Part shown: piece after piece, positions 43,608-56,188 of the stretch
Layout of the letters: each line of letters starts with the position of its first letter
How positions within the stretch are numbered: position 1 is the stretch's first letter
Assembly (NCBI GenBank): GCA_014529385.2
Contig: CM043955.1
Span: 141,514,640-141,578,639, forward strand
Length of the DNA stretch: 64,000 nt
DNA from: Adiantum capillus-veneris
Lineage: Eukaryota > Streptophyta > Polypodiopsida > Polypodiales > Pteridaceae
Direction: 5' to 3'
Program-made: the position numbers and the translations under genes
The notes under the pieces: model-generated
Told to the model about the DNA's origin: nothing
What the model saw: only the letters and a program-made list of their open reading frames with translations
The model's database searches: none

Positions 43608-44996
43608 TTCGGGTTTGAGAAAAATGGGCAATCCAATTTCAATTTTGAAGAGAAATTTCCAATCGGGAATATCAGATTTGCAACCTGAAGCTAATCGGAA
43701 AACGAATTTTTCTAATCGACATCAAGAATTGGTATGGACAATTTAAGTTTTAATTAATAGCTAACTGTTGGCGATTATGAAGGCAAAGAGTGAGATTTGT
43801 TAAAGCAAAGGGTTCTTGAATAAATGGTGCTTAACAACACGGCATCACCGTGCTTTGGAGAAATTCTAGAAGACCGAAAGGCAAAATGGATAAAATATCA
43901 TCAAGAAGTGGTAGATCTGAAGGCAAATAGTGTATCGAAGCACCTAAACAATCAATGATTACTGCTTGAAGGACTGATTGTGAAACACGACGGCCTTTCA
44001 TCACACAAGGACTTACGGTTGTATTAACTACAACACCTTGTAGCCAAGACGAGGTCCGACACAATCAAAACAAAACACTGATGTGGGAATCCTTCCTTAT
44101 CGGGCAAAAAGCATCACCATCAACCTCTGCAGAAACAAGCCAAGTCAGCATAGAAGGAATTGCCCTTGCCTTGGGGTTGTCTTACTGGGCATGCATGCCA
44201 GTTGAAAAATCTCCTGCGGGTCGCCCTCGTCCCAATCTTGCTCGCGTGCTGTCGTTCTCTGCCTACCCGCTGCCATGCATAGCGTTTCACACTTTTATTT
44301 ACAAAAGTAAGGGACTCAATTAAAAGAAGATATCGGCCAGCCACCCATTGCAGGTTTTTGTTTTTTTTTAAAAGCAAAACACCCATTTATTTAAGTAGGA
44401 GGTCTCCCCTTTCTCCTCAACAAAATTGATCAGTTGCGTACCAAGCATTAAAGCAATTGACGGCTTTTGTTCCTCATCTTCGAAATCCCTCGATTGACTA
44501 CACACTTTATACAACCTCGCAGGTTATTCTTGAAAGGCTGTCAGCCCCACTCTTTACCCTTTCAACAATCATCGTTATAATTTCAAAAGGCAAACTCTTC
44601 AATCGACGTACACTTACCCAGAAAAATAACGTTCGATGACCTTTGGCTTTTTCTTTCACGGACGCCGATTCTACTCATTCAAGCTACGGTAAACCTTACC
44701 TTACCTTACCAACTGTGACTGCCATTAATTTTGGGGATATGACAGATCGGGCGCCACAAAATTTGTATGAATCGCAAATGCACCATCGGACCACTCTCTT
44801 TTCTCACAATTTCTTAGCGCGTCGCCATTCCGGACTGGACGCCACCTCAATTTATCAGCTAAGTACATTACATTTTTTTTATTTTTTTACTCTTTTATTC
44901 CGCATATTGTACCTGTAAATATCACCAAATAGCCCTTTTAAAGCATTACCATATTTTTTTTTTTAAAAGAGCGAAAAGTATAAAAAGCACGCAATC
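43608..44996 (+). other. Leader of element B (5' untranslated)
   Basis: Non-coding leader between the primer site and gag, comparable with 57412-58880 in element A. Confidence 0.7.
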
Positions 44997-46226
44997 ATGG
45001 TAAACCTTCCTCAGGCACCTACGCTTGCGGAACAACTTCAAAATTTGCAACAGTCCCTCACATATGAATGCATGCAAAGGCAAAAGCTTGAAGATAAGTT
45101 ATTGCATTTTGCATGCACAGAATCTGCACTGGTACCCAAGAAAAACAAAATTAGCAGAAAAGCCTTCACTTTCAAGGATTTTAATGGCACTAAAGATGCT
45201 AGCACGGTTCTAGCATGGGGTAGTCAACTAGATGACTATTTTCATGATGAAGACTTCCCCGAGCGTGAAATGGTAAAATGTGCATAATCATCTCACTAGC
45301 AGCACTGCATTGTGGTGGAACGCCACCAAACAACACGGGGAACGACCACGTACCTGGCATGCATTTAAAAAAGTGTTTTTACCCCAATTTTTGTCCACAT
45401 AGTACAAAGCTAAAGCACAATGTCAATGGGATTTAATTCAACAGGGTTGAAATGAAGATGTATAGGGTTACACTGATCGTTTTTGGAATTGTTTAATTCA
45501 ATTGCAAGCTATTGAACATGTTAGTCGCAGGAAACTGAAGCGTAAGTACATATCAGGCTTGGCACTACAAATTGGTGTTGAGGTAGATATGTTCAAACCA
45601 GATTCTCTATCAAAGGCTATTAATTTGGCTCTCAATGCAGAAAATAAGAAAGGTGGACAACCCTCTCACATTGACCTGCTAACACTAACCGTAACAAGAG
45701 ACCTCCACCCTCTACTAACTTTGATAGAAACAAACACCAAAGCCGTACTTTTTTCAAGAGACGTAGATTTGACAATTCTCCTACAACTGCTCAACCTCAT
45801 ACAAGCAACAACAACAACAACACACAACAACGAGGCAACCAAAATTCTTTCAACCAACGTCCTCCTCTAAATTCTAATGGTAACAAAAAGGTGAAGTGTT
45901 TTAAATGCTTTCAGCATGGTCACTATGCAGATAAGTGCCCAAATGGTCCTACTAAGGGCAATGGTCAATACAATGGCCACTCCAATGGAGTCAACAGAAA
46001 TTCAAGTAAACCCTTCAACAAAAACCGCCCCAACAGAGATACTCTTAACCTCATCGAAGATGCTACTCCCGACGACAATGAAGTGGAAGCTAACTATGGT
46101 GAGGGATATGACCCTGATTATGATAACGATGACAACCCATCCTCAAGTACTCTTATATCTCCTCACACTTTGTTTAAAGTGCAAGTCACTGTTAAGGGTG
46201 AAAGTGCAATAACACTAGAAATTTGA
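44997..46226 (+). pseudogene. Gag of gypsy element B
   Basis: Capsid/nucleocapsid polyprotein that packages element RNA. It starts at ATG 44997 (MVNLPQAPTLAEQLQNLQQS). The gag domain follows in several frames: FKDFNGTKDASTVLAWGSQL, TALWWNATKQHGERPRTWHA, RFWNCLIQLQAIEHVSRRKL. A second clean frame (45891-46226) holds the zinc knuckle CFKCFQHGHYADKC (CX2CX4HX4C, intact) and an acidic tail. A stop at 45285 and later frameshifts disable it. It is near-identical in layout to element A's gag at 56189-57411. Beyond 46226 the protease is missing. Confidence 0.9.
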
Positions 46227-48150
46227 GTGTCACTCACACTCAAGCCAAAAGAGCAATTTGATAACAAGGGAAAACATATCTAGTGTTGGTAAATCAAATT
46301 TTTGCCGAAACTGAAACTTCATGTAACTCCATACACGATGAATTTCTCTCACAATTTAAATATTGTTTCATGCATGATCTGACACCTGGAATTCCACCAT
46401 CACGCCGAGAAGACCACAAAATTGACATTATACTGGGTAGTGAACCTCCTTGTAGAGCACCTTATCATGTAAATCCAACCGCACACAGGGAGATACAAAC
46501 TCAAATCACTGATTTACTTGACCGAGGCCTAATCCGACCTAGTAGTTCACCATACGAAGCTCTAGTACTTCTTGTCAAGAAGAAAAATGGAACCTTCGTA
46601 TGTGTATCGACTACAAGGGTTTAAATAAGATCACCATTAAGAATAGGTTTCCTATTCCTAGAGTGGACGATCTATTAGACAAACTGAAAGGGGCAAACAT
46701 CTTTAGCAAAATTGATCTTAAATCAGGGTATCACCAAGTCAAAATGTTTGAACATGATGTCTACAAAACTGCTTTTAGAACACAGACTGGACACTATGAA
46801 TTCCTTGTCATGCCATTTGGTTTGACAAATGCACCAGCTACATTCACACGCATGATGAATAGAATTTTCATTGACCATCAAGATTTAGTGATTGTATTTT
46901 TTGATGACATTTTGGTATTCAATAAATTTGAAGAAGAGCAGAAGGAGCACTTAACACGTGTATTTGATCTGCTTGCACAAAATCACCTATATTTGAATCC
47001 TGAAAAGAGTTCATTCTTTCAATCTGCAATTGAATATTTGTGACAGATTGTATCGGGTAAGGGAATACATGTAGACCCCAAGAAAATTGAAGCCATTCAG
47101 TCATGGCCTCGACCCAAAAACTTGCATGAGCTATGTTCTTTTATTGGTCTTTGTAGCTATTATAGGAATTTTGTTAGTAATTTTTCTTATAAGTCACATT
47201 ATTTGACTCTCCTGTTGAAGAAAAACACACCTTATGAATGGATTGGTTTACAAGAAAGCTCATTTAATGCACTTAAACACGATTTGGCTAATGTACCTGT
47301 ATTGCAATTGCTTGATTTTGAAAGACCATTCTTTGTGGTAGTCACTGATGCTAGTGGAAAAGGTATCGATAGAGTCCTTATGCAAGATAACCATCCAATT
47401 GCTTTTGAAAGCCGTAAATTCAAACCTTCTGAATTAAAGTTCAGTACTTACGATAAAGAGTTGATTGCTGTGGTACATGCATTGAACATTTGGAAACATT
47501 ATGTAATGGGTATTGATTGATCATAAAAATTGATCAACAAAGTATCAAATACTTACTTTCTCAGCCCTTAATAGATGACATATTAAGTGGGCCGCTTTTA
47601 TTCAAAGTTTTTAGCCCAACATTCAATACCAACCTGGTAAAGAAAACGTTGTAGCTGATGTTTTGAGTAGAAGACACTTACTTAATCATCTATCAACCAT
47701 TATGGGATCTTCATTTGACACTATGCCTGACACTTATGCACATGATGATGAACTTCAAACGACATGGTTGCATATGCTTGATAATTCTGTGCACACATTT
47801 CTCGAATATACTATTCAAGAAAACTTCCTTTATTTCAAACAAAAATTGTGTGTGACTAAACCTTTTCGTACATTAATTATTAAAGAATTGCACAAACTAC
47901 CCTATGTTGGACATAGAGGATTTGCTGCAACTTTTCAAAATTTATGTCGTGATTTCTATTGGCCTACTATGAGAATGGATGTTAAACAGTATGTTTCCAC
48001 TTGTTTGATTTGTCAAAAAATCAAAGCAACAGGTAAGAAATTGGGACTTTTAACACCCTCCCCATTCCTAAAAGACCTTGGGAACACACTTCAGTGGATT
48101 TTGTTATTGGTTTCCCACTCACAGTGCACAAGCATGACATGATCTGAACT
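46227..48150 (+). pseudogene. Pol of element B: RT, RNase H, integrase zinc-binding part
   Basis: PGIPPSRREDHKIDI and LDRGLIRPSSSPYEALVLLV lead into [20 protein letters not shown] (46600). [27 protein letters not shown] and VFFDDILVF (Asp-Asp catalytic pair) mark the RT. A TGA at 47041 replaces the Gly seen in element A's YLGHI. The RNase H part has VVTDASGKGI and STYDKELIAVVHAL, then YQPGKENVVADVLSRRH. The integrase HHCC part has HKLPYVGHRGFAATF and CLICQKIKA. SVDFVIGF (about 48092-48115) carries the first catalytic Asp, after a frameshift near 48060. The frame is then cut by element C at 48156. Enzymes of reverse transcription and integration; inactive here. Confidence 0.93.
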
Positions 48151-48155
48151 ATTAT
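48151..48155. repeat. Target-site duplication of element C, left (ATTAT)
   Basis: ATTAT directly before the TG start; identical to 53934-53938. Confidence 0.92.
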
Positions 48156-48642
48156 TGTTACAAAATTGATATTTTATTATCAATTGCAGCTGACAGGTGG
48201 CAAAAGCATCATCAGATAATGGATTATACAGAAGGATATTACATTTTATATATATTTGATTATTCAAGTGCTTTTCATGAGCTTTGGCCAATTATGTCCT
48301 CGCCGGCCAGTTTATACTCATTTTTCGGCATTCAAGAAATCTATAAACAAATACGTGCAAGAGGGAAATGCTCACTCTTGCATGGGGGGAGATTGTACCC
48401 AGTGTCTGTGTTATTCTCCTCTCCTCTCCTCTCTTCTTCCTTGCCGTGCCGATGTAGCACTCCGCTCTAGGAGGTGCATTCGCACGTGCCCTCTCGGTCT
48501 CTCCCGCTCTTTGCCTCTCTTTGTCGTCTACGATCTCGATTATGGTTATGCAATTTGTCAGGTATGCAAATTCACGGTTTCATTGCTTGTAGTATGTCGT
48601 TCTCTATATTTTGCAAGGCCACCGCATTCTCCGTTTGCAGCA
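48156..48642 (+). repeat. 5' LTR of element C
   Basis: 487 bp, TGTTACAAAATTG to GTTTGCAGCA. It matches the 3' LTR at 53443-53933 with scattered differences and a few small indels (for example AGCATCATCAGATAATGG versus AGCATCAGCAGACAGATAATGG). Confidence 0.95.
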
Positions 48643-48643
48643 G

Positions 48644-48662
48644 TGGTATCAGAGTGATAGGC
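48644..48662 (+). promoter_or_regulatory. Primer-binding site of element C
   Basis: TGGTATCAGAGTGATAGGC one base after the LTR CA; the first 11 bases match the initiator-Met site. Confidence 0.9.
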
Positions 48663-49720
48663 TATGCTCCTGGTTAGAACGTAGATCTGTGCAAATCTAT
48701 ATTAGAGATAAGTGCACTAACTGAATTCTTTTCTATTTTGTTTAACTGTATTGTCTTACTCCCGCTTGATATAATTAGCTGTTCCTGTAAATTTTAGAGT
48801 ATTTTAGTGCTAGCCTTTCAATAATTTGTAATCCATGAAAGAGATTTGACTTGCTGGATACCAGAAGTGCCAATTTTTATATCATTAGCAAAGCTTGAAT
48901 AGTGTTAATGTATGCATATAAGTATCGATATAACTCGTCAAGAGAGTGACTAGTAGTGTGCCCATCCGATTGTATATGATCAAGAAGAATACATAATTAG
49001 CTAGAAGATGATGAAGAAGAAGAAGTATAGGCCAGGGAGGATAAATTTTTAGATCGCAAGCGACCTTTGTGATGCTTTCGTTGTAAGAAGCGCCTCAAAT
49101 GGACCGTAGTCCTTCGAAAGGATGGAGGAAATGGCCCAACAGACCTTGCTGAGTATACCTGGACTTTGATGTAGAAGAAGAAGAATAAGATTTTTTTGAG
49201 TAGTTAAATTAATCTATGGAGCTAGTTTTCTTCTTCGACGTGGGATATTGCCCTAGGATACTCCAAAGGTCTCAAAGGAGAACAGTAGATCAGGGAGAGG
49301 CTTCTGCCCTTCTCACTCTATGTATGCTCAGAGTCCCATGCATGATGTCGTTGTGTTTTCTAGCAGCACCTTCCACTCATGAAGTTAGCAAGAGAGAACC
49401 ATAACTCCAAATAAACAACATTAGCTCAAACACAAGCATGACGTCTTGGCAACTAGCATCCGGCCAAATTGAAGGAGTTAATGGCTTGGCATCCATGCAG
49501 TCATTTGGCAGAAATTTGTGATGCATGTATAAACACAATCACCCAAGTCTCTCAGCTCTCTCCCTAGTCGAATAAAGACCACCCTGCAATCGTCTCTCTC
49601 TCTCCCTCGTTTTGTTCACCCAACAAGCATGCACACCACTCTCTCTCCAACATCAACCAGTTTTTCCTCTCCTTCTCTACACAGGTGAACACCCACACAC
49701 TCTCAGTTGGCATCGATGCA

Positions 49721-49867
<147 letters not shown>

Positions 49868-52815
49868 CATGCAAGGTGGCCCTCATGCAGTACACATCCA
49901 CACCAACTTACAACCATTGACTTGCATGCAAGGCGGCCACCCACTACATCGAGTCGTCATCTGACTTTCTCTCTCACTCTCTCCTAGCCTCCCTCCATGC
50001 ATTCTCGCTTTCCCCCCCTACCCACTGACCTACCTCTGCATGGTAGTGCACCGCAGTGCAGACATTCACCTACGTAGCCCTCCATACAGATTTGGAATTG
50101 TGCCAACCTTTGCAACTCTCATACTTTTTTGGTGGCGTGCATGCCTACGCAATATCCACCAGGTAGTATAGACTAACTCCAGCTACCCTCTACCACTCCT
50201 TTTGGGCTAGTACTATACTTAGCCCCCCCACCTACGGACCGCCCTTGCCACCCTCGGACCCTCTAGTCGATTACGACCACTACTGGTGCTCAAACCTCTC
50301 TAGCAGGCTGCATATGCATTGCACTGATTGTGATTGCTGCATGGCCCGCCCTCTTCAAGTTATTCGCTGCCGCAACCTTGGATGGCTTGACTCACTAGTG
50401 GAAGAACAATTCCATGAGCACTATTTGCCCTGCATATACACACAACACGTTCTCGGCTTTGTTGACATTAATAGCAGACAATTGGGCGGCTCGGTTTGTT
50501 GCTGTGAGGGCATAACGGTATGGTGTGACGACAATCTGTCGGCAGTATATGCTGGGATCCATCATTTTACAATGGCCCACATTAGTGCACAAAATGATTT
50601 CACCTTTACTAAATTACCCTCGTGACTTCTTGGGCTCCTTCACACTGGTTGCTGCGCTCGTGACTTCAGGGTTTCGAAACCCAGGTAGGCCAAGAATACT
50701 GGCAAGAATTCACGTGGCATGACATTCTTTAGATCTACCATGGGTTGCCGATAAAGATCTAGGTCACCATCATCGACATGAGACAAGGTACCTAAGACAA
50801 GGTGACTGTGACATCTCAAAGAATACACAATGATTCTAATCAAGGAGTCCCAAGCAAAATTATCATTACTATCATTATCTTGTCATTCATAAAATTGCCA
50901 TATCTGTTCATGAGAATTGCCCATGTCAACCAAGTTTCAGTCACAACTTGTCACTACCCATGTTTTTTTATTTTATTTTTTTTACTCTATCCACAAACCA
51001 TTGGCTTGATGATGATGTTTGCTCACACCTATTCCCATTACATCAGGCATCCTCAGACATTGCCGACGATGATGACCTGACGACTTTAGGTTTTTAGTTG
51101 TAATCCTTTCTTTCATGTTATTCCATTTTATCTTGTACCCAAACATTGTATTAAATCCATAAGGATTGTATGAGTTTGGTCCCATAGGCCTTTGGAAGAT
51201 GGGTAATATAACATTTCATTTTGCTCTCACTCTTTTCCCTCCCCGTACCGCTACTTACAGCAACGACCATTGATGACGTTCTTCAGCGAGAGCAGTGCAA
51301 TAGTTGCAATACTTTCTCCGACAATGTCGGGCAGTGACGGTGATGATGTTGGTTTTCTTCTATAGTTTTAGACTTTTAGTTTTAGAATTTTTCTTTACTT
51401 AATTATTTACCCAAGCATTGGTTTAGATCCGCAACGATTGTATTAGTTTGGTCTCATGGCCTTTTTAAGACGTTTAATATAATATTTCATTTCATTTCAT
51501 TTTCTCTCTCTCTTTCTGCCCTTACCAAACTGTGGGCTCTAACTTGATCTTCGAGACTCCTCTCGAGAAGATGTGGCAGTCGATAACACACCGTATCAAC
51601 AACAAAACGGGATTGAGGGTCGTATGAGAAGCCCATATACATCAGTTTACAGTAGATTGAATCCTCATGGACGTGCACTTATAATGCAGTGCACATGGGT
51701 TACTTATGTTCAATTTAATGTACGTAGAGAAGTTTTATTTAGATATGTTCACCTTATGTATGTGAAGCAGTCGTACTTCAAAATGTAGTTACTCTCCCAA
51801 TGTTGATGTCGTCCTAGCATCTCTGCGCATTTTCTCATCTCCGGCAGAATGTCCAGTTCCTCTTTCAAAAAGAAATGTTGTGATGCCATTCTGACAATGT
51901 TGAGCTCACATGCATTTGTCGATTTCCGTTTGTCCATAACTAGCCTTCATCAATATATCCAAATCCAACCACAAGAAAAGACTTAGGTTGCAACTGTCAC
52001 TTCTCACTCATGAAACTCATGGGTGTTCTTTTATTTATATTTTTATTATTTTTTATCCATAAAATTTCAAACACATAGAGACCTTGGACGAGAATTCAAA
52101 AGAAAAATAAAAAATAAAAAAATAATCAAATAAATATTTTAGCAACTATCTCAGATATTTATGTAGCAATTTTGATAGAAACTTATTTGATCCTTTTAAG
52201 TTGTCATTTTATTTGAGCATAGTGATTTATCATGGTATGATTTTTTATGGTTATAATTAACAGAAATAAAAGTTATAACCTACAATCTTATCAGCATTGT
52301 ATTTGCATTTGGTTAAAGTTTTATTTTTCTGTGGTTCATAGCTCCATATTTCTTTACTCTTCAAAATTTTGGGACATAATGCGACCTACCCACGTCTATT
52401 TTGGTTTAAATGCAAGTGTATCATCAAGACTACGCACACTTGAAGAGAACCGGTCAGCTTCCTCACTCTCGTTTCTTTTTCAAGACCACATCATCTATAT
52501 TGATTAGATGCTTGATCAACACTGTTCATACATGCTAACACACTTTTCTATATAAGGAAAGGCTCTTTTATTTACAGGCATCATCTTTTGAGTTACTAAA
52601 TCAACACTTTCTCACGTTAAATGGAATTTCCATTGAGATCATCTCACATTGAGCTATGCAGCTGCTCACATGACCCGAGATACCTTGAGTTAATAAACAA
52701 TTCGTAAGTAGTGTGTTACTCAACCTTACTCCAATGTGGTGTCAAACAGGTATTTAAATAGATTTTGTTGAATTTTTTTTTAATTTCTTGTTTAGTCCAT
52801 TGGTCACAAGCACAC

Positions 52816-53007
52816 AGATTCGCCGATTTAGGTAGTGTGTCAATGCTCATCTTGGTGTAGATTCGCTGATTTAGGCAACACCTTGATAAATTATAGATTC
52901 ATGATTTTTAAACAATATCAAATGTAGATTCGCCGATTTAGGCAGCATTAGTGCAGATTCGCCGATTTAGGTAGCACGTCTTATTGGTATAGATTCGCTG
53001 ATTTAGG
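52816..53007 (+). repeat. Five copies of AGATTCGCYGATTTAGG in element C
   Basis: At 52816, 52859, 52926, 52955 and 52991. The spacing varies from 29 to 67 bp. Four of the five are followed by YAGCA/CAACA-like words. A degenerate relative (TAGATTCATGATTTTTA) lies near 52890. Confidence 0.85.
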
Positions 53008-53427
53008 CAACACCAATCACGAAATCATGATGTAGTGACTGGCCAACACTGTATCTGGTATGATTTTGTTACCAAGGTACAAAAAATGAAAGATATTTTG
53101 GATTTGGATTTGGAATTAGATTTGGAATTGGTATATGATGATTGTCGCGACAATATTTATGAAAGTGAACTTGAGATTGATGAAAATTGCTTTATACAAT
53201 GATGAGTGTGAACAATGATATCCTGGTTCATCAGGATATGACATATACTGCTTATTTCTAGTGGTATGGGACACTAGAATAGGTAGTATGTGGATGACGC
53301 GGCAAGCATAACCAATGTGTCTAATTTTATGGATTTTTCTTTCACTATTTGATACAGATTTCTAATCATTGTTTTTTTACAAGTATTGGTTGCAAAATTT
53401 TATCTTCACAACTGAGGACAGTTGCTT

Positions 53428-53442
53428 TCCAGCGGAGAGGTA
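53428..53442 (+). promoter_or_regulatory. Polypurine tract of element C
   Basis: CAGCGGAGAGGTA directly before the 3' LTR; a short and imperfect purine tract at the expected place. Confidence 0.65.
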
Positions 53443-53933
53443 TGTTATAGAATTGATATTTTATTATCGATTCCATCTGACATGTGGCAAAAGCATCAGC
53501 AGACAGATAATGGATTATGCAGAAGGATATTACATTTTATGTATATTCGATTATTCAAGTGCTCTTTATGAGCTTTGGCCAATTATGTTTGGTTGGCCAG
53601 TTTGTACTCATTTTTGGGCATTCAAGAAATCTATAAATAAATACGTCTAAGAGGGAAATGCTCACTCTTGCACGGGGGGAGATTGTACCCCACTGTCTGT
53701 GTTATTCTCCTCTCCTCTCCTCTCTTCTCCCTTGTCGTGCCGATGTAGCACTCCACTCTAGGAGGTGCATTCGCACGTGCCCTCTCGGTCTCTCCCGCTC
53801 TTTGCCTCTCTTTGTCGTGTGCAATCTCGATTATGGTTATGAAATTTGTCAAGTATGCAAATTCACAGTTTCATTGCTTGTAGTATGTCGTTCTCTATAT
53901 TTTGCAGGGCCACCACGTTCTCCGTTTACAACA
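53443..53933 (+). repeat. 3' LTR of element C
   Basis: 491 bp, TGTTATAGAATTG to GTTTACAACA, followed by ATTAT (53934-53938). Confidence 0.95.
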
Positions 53934-53938
53934 ATTAT
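53934..53938. repeat. Target-site duplication of element C, right (ATTAT)
   Basis: Identical to 48151-48155; B's integrase resumes right after it. Confidence 0.92.
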
Positions 53939-54935
53939 TGACCGTTTTTCTAAACAATCATATTTCATTCCTTGTAAGAAAACACTCACAACACATTAAG
54001 TTGCACTTTTGTTTCTTAAGACTGTTTTCCCACATCATGGTTTTCCTAAAGTGATTATTTCTGATCGAGATTCAAAATTTTGTAGTGCTTTTTGGACTAC
54101 TGTGTTTGAAAATCTTGGCACCACACTTGAATTCACTTCTGCATTTCATCCTGAATCTAATGGTCAAACCGAATTCACCAATCACACTATTATTGACTTG
54201 TTAAAGGCTTATGTTTCTTCTCAACCTAAGAAATGGGATGATCACCTACATATTCTATAATTTTCATACAACAACACCACTCACACTGCCACAGGTAAAT
54301 CTCCATTTAAAGTTATATATGGTCACTCTCTTCCTACTCCTGCTTCACGTCTTTCCAATGTTGTGCCTACCGTGTATGATTTCACTACTGACTTTCATGA
54401 TATTTATGCAAGTGCACATTCTGCCATTAAACACTCACAAGAACTTTACACCAAGTATGCTAACAAGTACCGCAAGGCACACCAATTTAAAGAAGGTGAT
54501 CATGTCTTACTTCGCATTGAAAAATGAAGGATCAAAAGTGTTGATACCAATGTCTTTGTTAAGCTTGCTCCTTGTTTTTATGGACCTTTTAAAAATTCAT
54601 CTATCGTTAATGATGTTTCTTTCCGTTTAGACCTACCTGCACATTGGCACATTCACAATGCCTTTCACATTAGTCTTTTATGCCCATTTAGAGGACCCCT
54701 ACCTACACACCACATTTATGAAGACCCACCTTCACTTGTAGACCAAGAAGAGCAACTCATCCCTGACAAAATAGTTGATCACGAGACCACCACTACACGC
54801 ACTAGCATGGTTTCTAACCATTACCTTTTGACTTTCAAGGGCCACCCTAGAGAGGATGCCAAATAGATGCCTGAAAAGTTTTTTCGCAACTTTCCCGACC
54901 TTATCCACAGTTTCCATCACTCACTGTCTAGTTGA
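53939..54935 (+). pseudogene. Integrase core and chromodomain of element B
   Basis: Continuation of B's pol after element C. DRFSKQSYFIP, then a stop in TLTTH*VALLF; FPHHGFPKVIISDRDSKF carries the second catalytic Asp and NGQTEFTNHTI the Glu of the DDE triad. FKVIYGHSLPTP and HVLLRIEK follow, with a stop after IEK. At the C-terminus IVDHETTTTRTSMVSNHYLL, FKGHPREDAK (stop at the Trp position, TAG at about 54863) and PEKFFRNFPDLI resemble a chromodomain, which in chromoviruses steers insertion to particular chromatin. This assigns B, and by similarity A, to the chromovirus branch of Ty3/gypsy. Confidence 0.9.
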
Positions 54936-54969
54936 TTCCTCTATTGAGCAACTAAGGACAATTGCTATC

Positions 54970-54983
54970 CGTGGTGGGAGGGA
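54970..54983 (+). promoter_or_regulatory. Polypurine tract of element B
   Basis: GTGGTGGGAGGGA immediately before the TGTTACG LTR start. Confidence 0.85.
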
Positions 54984-55519
54984 TGTTACGAGACTGGGCA
55001 CCCTCCTGTTGTAGTGGTTAGCTGCAATGAGGATAGCTGGCATAATGGTTAATTATGTGCTGTCTATTTATTTTCTAATTGAGTTGATGATGATTCTGTA
55101 GAGTGGAATGCGAGGAGTTGATGAAGAGGCACCGGCAATTACTCTTGGCCATTTTATATTTGCACATTATTTTAAAATCTCATTTCAATAAGCCACTATG
55201 GCTCTGTAAATAATTGTAGTGGGAACTCCCCTTATGGGTCATGCAAGAACTAATGAGCTTCACTCATTTACAAAAGTGAAGTGGTTGTAAAAAAAGGGGC
55301 CTCAGTTTTTGGCACCTTAAACTTAAAAATATATATTAAATACCAACTCCACAAGAGAGGTGCCGTGGAGTTTGGGGCTAGATTTAGGCCTTTCTCTTGC
55401 AGATTCTCTTCTCTACTATCTTATGCTAAATGCTATTTGCTACGTACTCTCTAATCTAGTCTCCATCTCTTACACATCTCTTATACTCTCTTACAAGCAT
55501 GTCTATGTCAATTCTATGT

Positions 55520-55570
<51 letters not shown>

Positions 55571-55691
55571 TAGTCTAGGTGTGTGTGTGTGCGCTTGGAA
55601 ATTGGGAAAAGAGGTGGACAGGTTGATAAAGATGTTTGTGAGCATGTGTTGAATAATTTAAGCAGTCAGTCTCCCCATCTCTTCTCCCATT
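54984..55691 (+). repeat. 3' LTR of gypsy element B
   Basis: TGTTACGAGACTGGGCACCC to ...CTTCTCCCATTA. It lacks the MITE of the 5' LTR. The last bases differ from the 5' LTR (CCAACA), so the terminus has mutated. AATCC follows, comparable with AATTC before the 5' LTR, consistent with a mutated 5-bp target duplication. Confidence 0.9.
55522..55569. repeat. (GT)n in LTR of element B (3')
   Basis: About 24 GT repeats, longer than the first run in the 5' LTR. Confidence 0.95.
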
Positions 55692-55692
55692 A

Positions 55693-56188
55693 ATCCTAGG
55701 TGGCAGATCATGCATGAATCAATCTTTAAATTGTGAGAGAAATTCATCGTGTGTGGAGTTACGTGAAGTTTTAGTTTCAACAGAAATTTGATTTACCAAT
55801 ACTAGATATATTTTCCCCTGTTTTCGTATTTCTCTTTTGGCTTGAGTGTGAGAGAGGAGAGGAAATTTTTGATGTGCTAGTGTTGCTTGGATGGAGAAAT
55901 TTTTACCATTATGAGTGAGAGACATAGTACGTGTTTTATAACTAATCAACGTGTCAAATTCATGACAGAATGGCATTTCCAAAATCATATGAAGACCATG
56001 CAAGGGTGCTACCAAAAATGTTCGTGCTTGTGTAAATTCACCAATGCAAACTTCAACAGTGACTTAGGTTCTACAATTAAAACATTGATTATTAAAAATA
56101 GCTTTGACCTTATGAGGTGATGAGATTTCAGAGAGAGATTGTTTTTGTGCCAAATGTGTGGAAATTAAATCATGGTAACTACCATCAT
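55693..56188 (-). pseudogene. Protease and linker of gypsy element A (minus)
   Basis: In changing frames: ILLDDGSYHDLISTHLAQ (retroviral-type aspartic protease; the usual D-[ST]-G triplet reads DDG), then VAPLHGLHMILEMPFCHEFD, HTQAKREIRKQGK and DEFLSQFKD leading to the RT. The protease processes the Gag-Pol precursor. This segment is missing from element B. It ends where B is inserted. Confidence 0.8.

Noticed and set aside
50245-50625. 126-codon Cys-rich plus frame inside element C
   Set aside because: No family motif, no conserved context, and located in a region that otherwise has no coding capacity.
54732-54920. Minus-strand frame over the chromodomain region
   Set aside because: Shadow of element B's plus-strand integrase C-terminus.
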